Positions 36,130-47,946 of a stretch of DNA of 64,000 bases are shown in pieces. Numbering within the stretch: the stretch's first letter is position 1; each line of letters begins with the position of its first letter. The stretch is from Rosa chinensis (taxonomy: Eukaryota > Streptophyta > Magnoliopsida > Rosales > Rosaceae): positions 6,197,501-6,261,500 of the forward strand of contig NC_037090.1 in assembly GCF_002994745.2 (NCBI RefSeq). The letters are read 5' to 3'. The notes under the pieces are model-generated. The model was not told the DNA's origin. It did no database searches and worked only from the letters and a program-made list of their open reading frames with translations. The position numbers were made by a program, and so were the translations under genes.

Positions 36130-39100
36130 TTTTTTAGGGGAATGAAAGACTAATTCATTGATTGAGCATCATTACAATCATTGATTAAACTAGCCTCCAC
36201 AGACGGAGGAATACTTGAGAAAAAGTCTAATTGAAAATCATCATGCTTGGCCTCCTGAGCCAAAATGTGGGCCACACTATTGGCTTGCCTAGCAACCTTA
36301 AGCACTCGAGCTTCCAAAGCTTCATGTAACAGAGCACGCATGTCTGCTAACAAAAAACCCAGCTCCGAACCATCCAATGAAGATGAAGACAATGCTGACA
36401 CCAAGTCCAGGCAGTCCGTCTCCACAATCAAGGGTGTAAGATGAATATCAATGGCCAATTGCACCCCCAGAATCAATGCCAAGAGTTCTGCATGTCTAGT
36501 TGATTGAGCAATTGTAACAGAATGTCGAAACCCATGAAGAAAAGTCCCTTCATGGTCTCGGAACACCCCACCCAAACCAGTACGACACAAAGTCTGATCA
36601 AAAGCAGCGTCAACATTCAACTTCACAAAGCCAGCTGGTGGTTTCGACCATTTGGGTGCTGGTCTAGCTGCCAACCCCAACCGGGGAGTAATGCGAGCTG
36701 CTTTAAAATCTTCTAACCAACCCAAAGTCATTGGGACAATCTCTGAGACCTGCTTAAAATCACCCTCCCAAACTTTAGCATTTCTATTCCTCCAAGTAGC
36801 CCATAAAATCATCAAAGAATAGGCAAATTTCTGAGGATATGACGCTGATACCTCCGTAAGCCAATCTGCTACAGTTGAGGGGCCGAAACAAGGGGAATAT
36901 TGGCAGCATGAATCAAACTAGTAGCATGGGGACAATCACGAGTCGCATGGAGAGGAGTCTCAACTTCTTCGTCACAAAGTGGGCATTGGGTATCTAAATC
37001 AATACCGCGTTCACTAAGCCTACCCCGGGTAGGAAGAATGTTAGAGGCTGCTTTCCAAGCACATATCTGCACACTGCTTGGAATTGGAGCTTTCCACAGT
37101 TGACGTCAAAGAGTAGCACTTGGGTTAGGTGTAGATGAAGCATCTTCAAGGATCCTATTCCTAGCTACATGGTAGGCCGACTTTACCGTGAACTGACCTT
37201 TTTTATCTGCACCCCAAATCCATCTATCCTCATGAACTCGAGGACTAAGAGGGAGAGTGAGGATGTTCTGGACAATATGAGCAGGAAATAATTCAGATAA
37301 AAGAGTAATGTTCCACACACCTGGAGAGATGAAAAGATCAGCGACAAAAGTTGCTCGATTTGAGAAGTAAGCACCCAAATCCATCCTCACCCATCAACCA
37401 CGGATCCCGCCATATATTGGTAGACAAACCATTCCCAATGTGTCGTTTAATGCCCGCTCTAAGTATGTCTCGGCCTTGCAAAATACTTCTACATGCATAA
37501 GATGGTTGGGAGCCTAACTCAGCATCCCAAAAGTTACCGTGGGGGGAGAATAGGGCTTTGAAAAGTTGACCGATCAGGGAAACAGGATTTTGGATTAACC
37601 TCCACCCTTGCTTAGTTAACATAGCCAAGTTAAAAGCAAAGAGATGTCGAAAACCTATACCTCCCATACTTTTGGGTTTACAGAGTTCATCCCAAGCCCG
37701 CCAATGCATAACTTTCTTATCTTCCGTACTACCCCACCAAAACTGTGCACAAAGCTGATAGAGTTCTTGAATGAGATTCTGAGGGAGTAGGTAGCAATTC
37801 ATAGTATATAGTGGTAGGGCCTGAGCCACCACCTTGATCAAGATTTCTCGACCTGCAGCGCTGAGCAATTTGGATCTCCAACCTATCAATTTTTTAGACA
37901 GGTTATCTTTAATATAAGCAAAAGTATCTGACTTTGACCTACCAATAAGGGTCGGGATCCCCAAATACTTGTCATGCTTCTCCACCACTCGAACCCCCAG
38001 GACTTGAGCCATATTATCCCTCAAATGCGGTAAAACACTCCCACTGAAGACAACATTACTCTTTTGTAAGTTCACATGTTGCCTAGAGGCCCGTTCATAA
38101 ATGTTTAACAAATTTCGAATCATGGTACAATCCTGAGGCGTAGCAATAGAATAAAGCATACTATCGTCCACAAACAAAAGATGACTGATAGTAGGGGCCC
38201 CATCACAAATGCGCAGCCCCTGCCATTGACCACTAGAAACCGCATGAGAAATAAGAGCGGACAAGCCCTCTGCACATAAGAGAAACAAGTAGGGGGATAA
38301 TGGGTCTCCTTGTTTCAACCCACGCTGTGGTGACACATAACCCTTAGGTGTCCCATTAATGAGGAAAGAATAACGCACCGTAGAGAGGCAAGACATAATT
38401 AGGTCCACCCATTCCTCAGCAAACCCCAATTTCAACATGATTCTCTGTAAGAAACCCCACTCTAATCTGTCTTATGCTTTACTGATGTCCAATTTGAGAG
38501 CCAAAAAACCTTCATGTCCACGTCTAAACTTGTGCATGTAATGGGCGAGCTCTGACGCTACCAAAGTATTATCATAAATAAGCCGATTGGGAACAAAAGC
38601 ACTTTGTTGAGGAGAAATAATATCTGAAAAGAAACTCTTGAGTCTGTTAGCAATAACTTTCGAAGCTATTTTATAAATAACATTGCATAGCGCAATAGGG
38701 CGAAGATGGGACATATTCACAACTTTTTTAATCTTTGGAATGAGGGCTACATAGGTAAAGTTCAAATCAGGGGGGATTTCAGAATGAGTTAACATTGAAA
38801 TCACCGCATTACTGACCTCCTGCCCAACTAAGTCCCAGTATTTATGAAAGAAGAAAGGTGAAAGACCATCCGGTCCCGGCGCTTTCGAAGGGTGCATCTG
38901 AAATAACGCTATACGAACTTCCTCCAAGCTGTAGGGAGCCAATAAGATGGCATTCATGTCTGCTAAGACACGAGGCTCAATAGTCTGAAGAACCAAGTTC
39001 TGTGCCTCCAAATCCGATGGTTGGGAACTAAAAATATGCTGAAAGTAGTCAAACACAACCCCATCTGTACCAGCCTTGGACTTGCCATACCCCATTGATA

Positions 39101-40367
39101 TCGAAAAGGCCTTTAATTTTGTTTTTTTGCCTTCTGTGTGATGCTTTCTTGTGAAAGAAACGGGAATTCTGATCACCGTCCTTAAGCCAAATCTCTCTAG
39201 ACCGTTGCCTCCAATACGTCTCATCAATGGACATTAGCTCATTCAATCTTTGAGAAAGTTGCAGCTTGAGGGCATGATCATTTTGGTCAAAAGGTTTCTG
39301 GAGAAGAGCATCCAGTTGTGCCCTAATCCCATCCACCTCATCTCTTCTACTACGAAAATTAGTTCTATCCCATTCCAAAAGATAAGTCCCCAATTCTTTA
39401 ACCTTACGGCACAGCTGAAGCATAGGCTCCCCACCATATGGGATTCCCCAAGCCTCCTCCACTTTGGCCGAGAAACCTTCATGGGCACACCACATCTCTT
39501 CAAAACGAAATTGGCGCCGGACCTTCTCAAATCTCAACTGCTCCTTTCGGACCTCCAACAGGAGAGGAGTGTGGTCCGACCTACTAGGATGAAGATTGAT
39601 CACATGAGAAAAACTAAATTCCGATATCCAAGCCGGTGAACAAGTGCCTCTATCTAATCTCTCTTTCGTATTCAAATCGCACCACGTATACAAACCTCCA
39701 GCATCCCCCAAATCCTTGAGGTTACAATCTGAAAGAACTTGTCGGAAAGCCCGCATCTGACCCTGACTACGTAGTCTACCACCATACTTCTCACCCAACT
39801 CCATAATCTCATTGAAATCCCCGGCGACTACCCATCGCTCCCCAGGATTCCGGACCAACGATCTTAACAAATCCCAAGACAGATGACGCTGGCCGGTTTC
39901 GGGATGGCCATAAAATCCAGTAAACCTCCATTCCACCTTGTTAGGAGCATTAACGAAAGCATCAATGTAATACCTTTCTACATCTTGAACCCTAACCTAA
40001 ATAGAATCATCCCAGAGCAAGGCAACGCCCCCCGATCGCTCCTCACGGTCGAAGTGAGCAATATGAGGCAGACCAACAAAACGGCGAAGGGACTGATGCT
40101 GGTCCTTGGTACAGTGAGTCTCACTGAGGAAGACAAGATTTATTCGATGTTTTTGTATGTGCAACTTGAGAGCATGCCTGGTTCTTCTGTTCACAATACC
40201 CTGGCAATTCCAAATCAAAATATTCATGTTGAAACACAGACAAGGTGGACGAGACACCTACTGAAGCCGGCCGGCGGCACTACAAAAAACTGGAAAACCC
40301 TAAGTCGAAGAAACCCAGGCTCCGCAGTTTTCGCTTTTAGCTATAAGATTTGTCTTAGAATTGAGTT
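36130..40367 (-). pseudogene. Decayed L1-type LINE retrotransposon (ORF2: EN-RT-RNase H)
   Basis: A minus-strand non-LTR element bounded by perfect 17-bp target duplications, with a short poly(A) tail (plus-strand T run from 36130). Reading down from 40257: the start of an AP-type endonuclease (ILIWNCQG, FLSETHC, stop near 39997); the rest of the endonuclease at 39936-39050 (VVAGDFNEI, SDHTPLLLE); reverse transcriptase from 39050 (APGPDGLSPFF, LRPIALCNV, ALKLDISKA then a stop at 38472); RT continued at 38438-37340 (SPQRGLKQGDPLSPYLF, LLFVDDSM); the linker and zf-RVT (CPLCDEEVETPLH, 37072-36869); and a plant-type RNase H at 36815-36150 (KLNVDAAFD, ETDCLDLV). At least two stops and several frameshifts break it. 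ORF1 is absent, so the copy is 5'-truncated. Confidence 0.93.
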
Positions 40368-40384
40368 TAATTGCTATTACTATT
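40368..40384. repeat. Target-site duplication at the LINE 5' end
   Basis: TAATTGCTATTACTATT, identical to 36113-36129. Confidence 0.9.
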
Positions 40385-40410
40385 GATTATGCCTTTACGT
40401 AGTTATAAGG

Positions 40411-40527
40411 ATTTTTTTTTTTATCAAATAAACAACTCATATATAATAACTAGTTTATTATGAGTAAAACTCATGATATCCTATTTATAAATTGGAGACT
40501 TATACCATTAGACCAAATGATACTGGA
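40411..40527 (-). mobile_element. tRNA-derived SINE-like copy 1
   Basis: On the minus strand it opens TGGTCTAATGGTATAAGTCT (A-box-like), has a degenerate B-box region (ATCATGAGTTTTACTC), then GAGTTGTTTATTTGATAAAA and a poly(A) tail. It is homologous to copies at 40775-40874 and 45180-45296. Confidence 0.6.
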
Positions 40528-40774
40528 CATAAGGAATGTTTTGATTTAATTTTATTATAAACATATATCTTAATTAATCAAAAGAAATGAAAGATAACTC
40601 TCATTAAAGGAGATGCCACTTTTTTTTTTGCTTCACTTTAGTTGGTTTGTGGCCGTCTGCTCCCTGTGATATATCCAAGCTCCACAATGTGAAGATTGAT
40701 ATTTAGAGATATGAGATTCTATATATGATTCCTATAGTCCTTAGGACACCTTGCAATGTAGATTATTCCAGTTC

Positions 40775-40874
40775 TATAAAGAGGGGTTTAGTCTTCACTT
40801 CGTAAGTGGGAGGTTGTGAGTTCGACTTACGAAACACTAATTGTAGCATTTGAGTTGTTTATCTGATAAAAAGG
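40775..40874 (+). mobile_element. tRNA-derived SINE-like copy 2
   Basis: The plus strand carries TTTAGTCTTCACTTCGTAAG, then GGAGGTTGTGAGTTCGACTT (B-box-like), and ends GAGTTGTTTATCTGATAAAA, the same 3' motif as copy 1. The 5' border is unclear. Confidence 0.55.
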
Positions 40875-40964
40875 AACATGTCTATATTTTATATAGATTT
40901 TAGTAAAAATTCCTTTCTTCTTTTGGACTCTGAATAGTACTCTCTCCTTATTTCTTGAGCAGAA

Positions 40965-41265
40965 TAAGAGACAATGTTAGGTTTATATCCAAAGACTAAT
41001 TACTTAATTAATAACTTTCATAGTGGAGAACCTTTTTTTTTTTTAGATTTGCTTACCATCATACCGACATGTTTTACTAATTTACTCTGATATTAGCTTA
41101 AACGGGGTCGTTTACGATATATTATGAAGTGGTATATCAATTAGATCATCTTGAATCAAACATAGACTTGCTCCAATGCTCCATAGGGTGGTAGATTAGG
41201 TCAGTTTGAATTCAAGCTAGTCAACGACTTCATAACTCTAGTCTATTACTATAGAAAACTATTTG
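40965..41265. repeat. Diverged ~300-bp repeat, first copy
   Basis: This shares order and sequence with 43265-43580: AGGTTTATATCC...GACTAATTA, CTTTCATAGTGGAGAA, AGATTTGCTT, ACATGTT, GGTAGAT, AGATCA and GCTAGTC...TCTATTACT. The two are direct repeats about 2.3 kb apart. Confidence 0.6.
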
Positions 41266-41299
41266 GGTTATAAATATGGCAAGGTCTAAACTTTTATAG

Positions 41300-41762
41300 A
41301 CCAGACAAAATAGTACCCAAACTTTCAAAGTGATTAATTAGGTACCTGAACTTGCAAAAAACTTCACTTAGGTACTTCCGTCAAATTTTCATCCACTCTC
41401 CGTTAAAGTTGATGGCAAAACAGACATTCCACATACTTTTGTTCTTATTTTTCTTTAAAATCCTTCAAGTGAAAAAAAAGAAAGAAAAGGTAAACCAAAT
41501 TGGAAGCTTTCTATCGGTCTCTCCTTTGGTATTTAGGGTTGGTCGTGTTCCAATTCTAGAGGTTTTTAGATTTTATGGTTTTATTGTCTAATTATTGAGG
41601 TATAAATATCTTTTTGATGTGTAAAGTGTGTTGAAATGTCGAAATTTACCTCCAATTTTAACGTAGATTGGATGGAAAGTTAACAGAAATACCTAAATGA
41701 TGCGTTTTTGTAAGTTTAGATACCTAATTGATTCTTTTGAAAGTCCGGGTACCATCTTGTCT
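41300..41762. mobile_element. Fold-back (MULE/MITE-like) element, ~460 bp
   Basis: Arms of about 110 bp pair: left CCAGACAAAATAGTACCC...CTTTCAAA...AATTAGGTACCTGAACTT pairs with right AAGTTTAGATACCTAATTGA...TTTGAAAGTCCGGGTACC. The centre is unique and non-coding. I found no target duplication, so the borders are approximate. Confidence 0.65.
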
Positions 41763-41999
41763 AGTGGGGAATGCTTTATGCAACCGCACCTATTCGGTTA
41801 GATGATCCAGATTCACTTCTCTATCAGACACGTGTGTTTGCCTTTGCAAAGCAATGTGAATACGTTTCTTTAGATACTTGTTTCCAATTTTGCCCCTTGT
41901 GCCTTCTCGGTAACATGACACCACACAAATTTTCTCTCTCATCCGGCTGGGCAGAGACCCTAGCCTTTCTCTCTTTCTCTCTCCTACCCGCATAATATG

Positions 42000-43265
42000 T
42001 TCTATCTCATTTGCAACATCTGTTTCTCTGCAACAGGAATTGTCGTGGTCTATCCCAACTATGTCTCATCTCGATCCCCGCTAAAGTGACGAGATCACAT
42101 ACATCTGCTGCAAACATGTCTGTAAGGATGGACGTCCCTACAGGAGGACGCAACGCCACCCTACATGGAGGTAGGCATGGCGCCAACACCATAGAGAGTG
42201 GCACTCTGGCGTTACAGGGCATGACCCCAGCTAGGATGCGTGGGAGGCCCGTGGGTTCGAATGATACTTTGGCACAACCTAATCCTTTGATAATCGACAC
42301 TCAAAATCTGTCTCATGAGAATCTTCAGGATTATGGTCATCGTTGGAGGACGCCTCAATATCAGAACCTATTCATGAAAATATAGAGCTATTTGAAAATT
42401 ACAATAGTGTACATGAGACGTGGGATAGAAACTTCATCATGATTGATGATGTATTCACGCATTTCATTGCGCATGAGTTGGTTGAGTCCGATGATATCGA
42501 ACCACGCTCTGATGATGAATGAATGCCAACGTAGAGAGATTTGGCCTAAATGGAAAGATGCGATCCAGGTTAAGTTGGATTTTCTAATGAAGATGAAGGT
42601 TTTCAAGCCAATGATGCCAACACCTCCTAACATAAAAGCTATTGACTAATGGGTCTTCGTTAGAAAGCGTGATGAGAAAAAAAGATGACAATCTCGCCTT
42701 ATGGCGCAAGGTTTCTCACAAAACGTCATGGAATCGACTACGATGAGACATATTATCTTGTAATGGATGTTATTGCACTCCACTACCTTGTCAGTTTGGT
42801 AGTTTCGAAATAACTGAACATGCAGCTTACAAATGTGGTTACTACGATTCTATGGGGATCTAGATACGGAATATACATGAAGGTTCATAGTGGACTTCAT
42901 TTACCCAAGTTAAGTAGCTGTAGACCACAGAGCACATTTGCAATGAGGTTGAAACGCTCACTAAAGTGACTACTTGATTGGGAAGGGATATGCCTGCGCG
43001 TTTCTAAGTCAAGTTTCGGATTCTATCGCGGTTCATGTTGGACATGATCTTCATTGAAAGCCCTTAAAGAGTTATGAGAAACAGCTGAACACTTGAAATC
43101 TGAGTTTGAGATAATCTCGGAGAATCTTAGTAGATATCCAATCAATGTACGATTATATTTCCATATACAATCTATCTCTATGCTTGTGATCCTCTATATA
43201 AAGAGGCCCTATTATCGATGAAAGTGCAACAAATTTTCTCTCAAATATCGATTCCCTAAAACAGA
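42000..43265 (+). pseudogene. Ty1/copia pol and LTR remnant
   Basis: The plus strand holds broken copia Pol pieces: a post-integrase linker (PARMRGRPVGSND near 42230), the start of reverse transcriptase (WPKWKDAIQVKLDFL near 42540; then, after stops and shifts, RLMAQGFSQ near 42695, GIDYDETY near 42730 and later YMKVHSGLHLP near 42880), and finally an LTR-like piece with TATA motif CTCTATATAAAGAGG at about 43190 and ATTTTCTCTC. Much of RT and all of RNase H are gone. It is an old deleted insertion. Confidence 0.8.
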
Positions 43266-43577
43266 AACAATATTAAGTTTATATACGAGACTAATTAGTA
43301 CCTTTCATGGTGGAGAATTTTCTTCAGATTTGCTTGCACCGTAGCTATACGGCTATACCTACATGTTACATCAATTCATTGTAGTCTCAACTTAAGGGGT
43401 TTGTTTATGGCTCATCGATCAAGTATATCAACAACCTTTATTTAAACAGAGACCTGCTCCTTGAACAAAAAAAAAAAAAAAAAAATCAAACACACTTCAT
43501 ACATCGGTAGATCAATTAGATCAGCTTAGTTCAAGCCAGTCTGCCAGTCTACCATGGAAAATTGATCTATTACTGCA
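43265..43577. repeat. Diverged ~300-bp repeat, second copy
   Basis: Second copy of the sequence at 40965-41265, in the same orientation, starting at the right edge of the copia remnant. An A-run at about 43467-43486 interrupts it. Confidence 0.6.
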
Positions 43578-43588
43578 TTTAGAAAAAT

Positions 43589-43862
43589 GGAGAATTCCAT
43601 AAATGATCACTCAACTATGACTCATTCGATACTTTGGTTACTGAAGTTTCAAATATATCACTTTGGTCACTCAACTATTACACTGTCAATCACTCAAGTC
43701 ACCTAAAGAGTATTTTTATACTTTGTTAATGAAAAAAAATTAACAAAGTGACTTAAGTAATTGACAGTGTAATAGGTGAGTGACCAAAGTGATATATTTG
43801 AAACGTCAGTGACCAAAATGTCGAATGAATCATAGTTAAGTGACCATTTGTGAAATTTTTCC
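43589..43862. mobile_element. Fold-back MITE (274 bp) with 11-bp target duplication
   Basis: Nearly the whole element is an inverted repeat: left GATCACTCAACTATGACTCA...CACTTTGGTCACTCAACTAT pairs with right ATAGGTGAGTGACCAAAGTG...AGTTAAGTGACC. The direct repeat TTTAGAAAAAT flanks it at 43578-43588 and 43863-43873. A 9-11-bp duplication points to a Mutator-type MITE. Confidence 0.8.
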
Positions 43863-44078
43863 TTTAGAAAAATTTATTTACCATTGATACACCATACGTT
43901 GACAGTACGTCATTCTTTCACATATGAGTACTTTTCCGATAGAACGATCCATTTAGGCAAACGAGTAAACAATAGTAGCTTTTCATTAACAAAAGATCAC
44001 AATTTTTTAAATCAAGCACAAATTCTTTCATTGACGTTGGGGCTCTACTTTTGTTCTTTATGAGGAAGATAATCTTCT

Positions 44079-44101
44079 ATATATATATATATATATATAT
44101 A
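44079..44101. repeat. (TA)n microsatellite
   Basis: A TA run about 320 bp upstream of the universal stress protein start. Confidence 0.85.
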
Positions 44102-44308
44102 ATAACTGTGGCCAGCTGTTTAATAATGGCAAGGCTTATCCAATTCAAAACCTTGAAACTATTGGTTCCGGAACCTTCAAAACCAGATAACCTTCGAAGA
44201 AGACAGCTGAAAAAGTAAAGCCCACTGTCTTCAAAGTTCCAAACCGCCAAACCCTACAAAGCCCAAACCGGGAAACCGCCAACAGGAAAAAAAACCACAA
44301 CTTTCCCA

Positions 44309-44317
44309 CTATAAATA
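44309..44317 (+). promoter_or_regulatory. TATA box of the universal stress protein gene
   Basis: CTATAAATA lies 107 bases upstream of the ATG at 44424, followed by a CT-rich leader. Confidence 0.65.
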
Positions 44318-44423
44318 ACCACTGCACCTCCATAGTCCTTACCTCTCTCCAAAACTTTTTCAGAGTTCGATCGATCAGTTCATATTTCTTAAACTTTTAT
44401 TTCCAAACTTTCCGATCAACGAA

Positions 44424-45577
44424 ATGGCTGACGTGGCGGAGAAAGAGCGGAAGATCCTGGTGGCCGTCGACGAGGGCGAGGAGAGCATGTATGCTCTCTC
44501 CTGGTGCCTCAAGAACGTGGTTTCTCAAAATTCCAAGGATACCCTTATCCTGGTCTACGTTAAGCCCCCGAAAGCTGTGTACATGCCCCTAGATGGCACA
44601 GGTACGAGAGAGGGTCCGTCAGGTATTTTCATAAATTGTTTGAGGTTGTTTATGGAAAACAGTAAGGGATTCAGAGGTGTAGTGATTTTGGTTGCGATAC
44701 AGGGTATATGTTTTCGACTGATATTTTTGCGGCGATGGAGAAGTACAGCGGCCAGGTGGCCAGCTCCGTCGTCGAGAAGGCCAAGAAGATGTGCAGGGAT
44801 GTTCTTCCTGAGCTGGATGTGAGTGTCATTGTTTTGTTTGTGTGAGGGCTGAAATGTCATTTGGCTTAATAAATTCAAAACTTCCCTTTTTGGGCTAGGT
44901 TAAGGTGGAGACGAGAGTAGAGAATGGTGATCCGAGGGATGTGATTTGCCATCTGGTGGAGCAGATCGCTGCCGATGTTCTTGTCATGGGCAGTCATGGC
45001 TATGGTCTCATCAAGAGGTAGGCCCCCATTAACTCTTTTTCTTTTGTTTCGTCTGTTATATTCAGGAGTTTTCAACCGTTAGATCTACTTTTTAATCTTA
45101 GTTGATGGTGGAAATTAGTAGATTTACGGACTTACATATAATAGCAGTAGCGTGTAACTTTTTTTTCGGTATTGTTTAATTTATTTTTTAGTGTGTGTGT
45201 GATCATTATACAATAATTAGTTTATTATAAGACGAATTCATGACCTCTCACTTATAAAGAAGATACTTATGCTACTGGATCAGGTAATACTAAGCGTATT
45301 TTTCTATCTTTGTGTTTTGACGGAAATTCTACCACATTCTTGTGTGTGATAATTTTATATCATAAACCAGAGTATCTGGATCGATAGGAGGACTAAAATA
45401 AAATGAACCGACATTGAATTTGATTAAAGATATTTTAAACCATTTTGAAGAATGTATCGAAAGAAATTTGCTATTTGCAGGGCTTTCCTTGGAAGTGTGA
45501 GCAACCACTGTGCACAGAATGCGAAGTGTCCTGTGTTGATTGTGAAGAAGCCGAAAACAAATTGTGGGAGCAAATGA
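44424..45577 (+). CDS. Universal stress protein A-like protein (ATP-binding type)
   Basis: A 169-residue single-domain USP with an adenine-nucleotide alpha-hydrolase fold. Plant members respond to hypoxia, drought and other stresses; the molecular role here is unknown. Exons are 44424-44601, 44703-44818, 44899-45017 and 45481-45577. The N-terminus has the family opening KILVAVDEGEESMYALSWCL (about 10-29). The C-terminal half has VLVMGSHGYG...FLGSVS, the ATP-binding pattern G-x2-G-x9-G-S, which places it in the nucleotide-binding subclass. It ends in CPVLIVKKP and a short tail. The third intron (45018-45480) holds a SINE-like insertion. Confidence 0.95.
45180..45296 (-). mobile_element. tRNA-derived SINE-like copy 3 (in a USP intron)
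   Basis: On the minus strand, TGATCCAGTAGCATAAGTAT, then TTATAAGTGAGAGGTCATGA (B-box region) and ATAATAAACTAATTATTGTA align with copy 1 throughout. It is the best-preserved B-box of the three and sits in intron 3 of the stress protein gene. Confidence 0.6.
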
Positions 45578-45928
45578 TCTTGTTTTTCTCTTCTTCTTCT
45601 TCCTCTTCTTTGCAAATTTCTCTTCTTGGCTTTGGCTTGGTAGAATTAGACAGTTTGTACTATAAATTGGTAACTTTTTCCTCTTTTGTTATATGTCAAA
45701 TTTCATGCTGTAAATTTATAATGTATCAATGGAACTATCACATACCAGTGAGTCTCATCGATCATTTCTGGTACTGAAACCCTGTGTCACACAATGCGAT
45801 TACATAATTCAAACAATCTGGTTTATACATATCATTTCAAAGGTACAGTTAAATTGCCCCAAATTTTTCTGGACGCCTTATTTATAAGTTGTAAAAGTTG
45901 TAAAACATTTTTCTCTTTGGAGAACTAA
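45578..45928. other. Convergent 3' flanks of USP and CPDase copy 1
   Basis: About 350 bp holding the 3' UTRs of two converging genes. Nothing else is seen. Confidence 0.5.
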
Positions 45929-46835
45929 TCAGTTGACTCGAAGGTGGCCCTCAAGAATCCTCTCCCAGGATTTTTGAGTTCTATCAGCAAAGTTGACTCT
46001 GTACAATGCCATCCTACTTAAGAGGAATGTTAGTCCAGCAATGCTCTCATCCATAGCAAGAACTTTCTCTTTAGCTTTTTTTTTCTCTTCATCTGTCAAA
46101 TTCCCATATAGGAGGCTCAAATGTGGCATAGCAGCTGCATCGTAAATCACATAAACCAATCAATTCCAAGAAACAAATCATCATTCATTACATAAACTCA
46201 TCTCGAAATCCCTGGTTCAAAGAAGAACAACGAAAATTTGATCTTCGGAGTATTTTTGGCAAGTGTACAGCCGCAAATTAACCAGAAAATTTATGCACAT
46301 ACAAGTGATACAATATTTGACAGAAAATGAAAATGTAAACAACTTACGGAAGGGGCGATTCATGCAACCGGCAAACCAACGAGTTTGAGCCTTTAGCTGA
46401 GAAAAGAAAAGGTTGTACATTATTTTACATCAAATCTCAAACAGGCTATAGCTAAGAGAGATAGAGAATTATGGAACAAATCATTAACATAAAAAAAAAC
46501 TAACTTACGTCCTCGGTTATTTCCATGACGAGAGAAAGACACTGGAAATAGAATTTACTAGTCTCGAAGTTTTCGACTTTGCAATAGATTTGCTTGACCG
46601 AGTTACAACCTTCTCTAAATGAGCCGATCGCTTCATCTTCCGTCATTAGGCAGGATCCGACTATGGTGATGTGGGGCTCGATCTCCGGCCCACCATATTC
46701 TTCCCGGAGCGCCTCCATCACCTTCTTGATCCTTGTGTTCGCATTCTCTGGTAGGAGGCCCCATACCGCATACCTGTGCATTTCCTGCGCATCCTTCTGC
46801 GCTTCAAGAGCTTCTTGTTCAGGGCTAATTGGCAT
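45929..46835 (-). CDS. Cyclic phosphodiesterase-like protein (2H superfamily), copy 1
   Basis: A 193-residue homologue of plant cyclic phosphodiesterase, which opens ADP-ribose 1'',2''-cyclic phosphate, the by-product of tRNA splicing, and nucleoside 2',3'-cyclic phosphates. Exons are 46835-46509, 46396-46348 and 46134-45929. Both catalytic motifs of the 2H fold are present: PHITIVG with His55/Thr57, and PHLSLLYG with His130/Ser132. FYFQCLSLV between them is also typical. Family members are about 180-195 residues, so this is full length. It is the first of four same-strand copies with identical intron phases and an identical 49-bp middle exon. Confidence 0.93.
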
Positions 46836-47946
46836 CAGATCGAATTGAATATATATTGAACGTAGAAGAAGGTGAAGAGGAAGAAGTAGAGTACAAATTA
46901 TTTGAGTAGGAAGGAAGGAGCTTCTTGCTTTTGAGATGACAGTTTATGGTTAGAAAGAAAGAGATTGAAGCATTGCTCTTGAAAGCTTAATAGAATCCCA
47001 TTTTTCAGGAAGTCCTATTCTTTTGCATGCATTTTTTCAGGGACGACCCCTATTGCGATAGTAGATGAAGGTACCAAGTTCTATTGTGTCCAAAAAAGGA
47101 AATAGGTACCAACTTCTTTATATTATTTATTTTTGTTTGTAGTAGGGAGATGATATGCAAAACCAATTGATTTAGGTCCATAGAAGAGTTTATGCTTTAT
47201 CCACTCTTTTCATTATTGGGAAATGACCTCTCCCGAGGAACTTGGCGACGGATTTTCTAGTTTTTCTATTTTAAAATTAAAATAAATGCTCCAACTATGT
47301 ATGATCGGTTTCTTAGGGTTACAACATCCCTCTTGACACTGGTGCTTAAATTTCGTTAATAATTCAAGCATGTAACTTTCATGAAAAATTGTGTGCTATA
47401 GAGTTTTTCAGAGGTTTGACACGCTTCACGCACACAAGCCGAATTGTGATGTTCATTGTGATTACTGAAGTTCTCTTGTTAGATCGAGTCCACAAGGCCA
47501 CGGGTCAAAAAAAATTTCCTTTATGAGTTTTCCATTTTCTCAACTTCAAAACATATATGTTGAGCAACCATAACCTCTTTTACAATGATCTCAGATTTCA
47601 GATTAAATAATTTGGTTTAAGAGACTGTTTTTTTTCTATCCTCTAGCTCTTAATTATCTCTTAGATTATTATATCTTATGAGTGGTGATGCACGTTTCTT
47701 AAATTAGTGTAGTGTCTCTTCTAGATCTTCGTTATCTTTTGTCACTTGGTTGAATTTCTTCAAAAATTTTGAGAATGTCAACTTTCAAGAAAAATTGTGT
47801 GTTATATAGATGAGCATCAATGTTTTAATCTAAAACTATGAATGTTTTTGTATTAAAAATACCTCTGAGAACTAGAGAGAGTAGTCATAATACAATTATT
47901 TGATCATGAAGTTGCATACAAAGCATATGTTATGGAAACCAACTAA
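46836..47946. other. Spacer between CPDase copies 1 and 2
   Basis: The promoter of copy 1 lies on the left and the 3' flank of copy 2 on the right. It is AT-rich with no gene seen. Confidence 0.5.

Noticed and set aside
42011..42385. A 124-codon plus-strand frame with Arg/Gly-rich content.
   Set aside because: It is part of a decayed copia Pol linker; no complete gene can be built around it.
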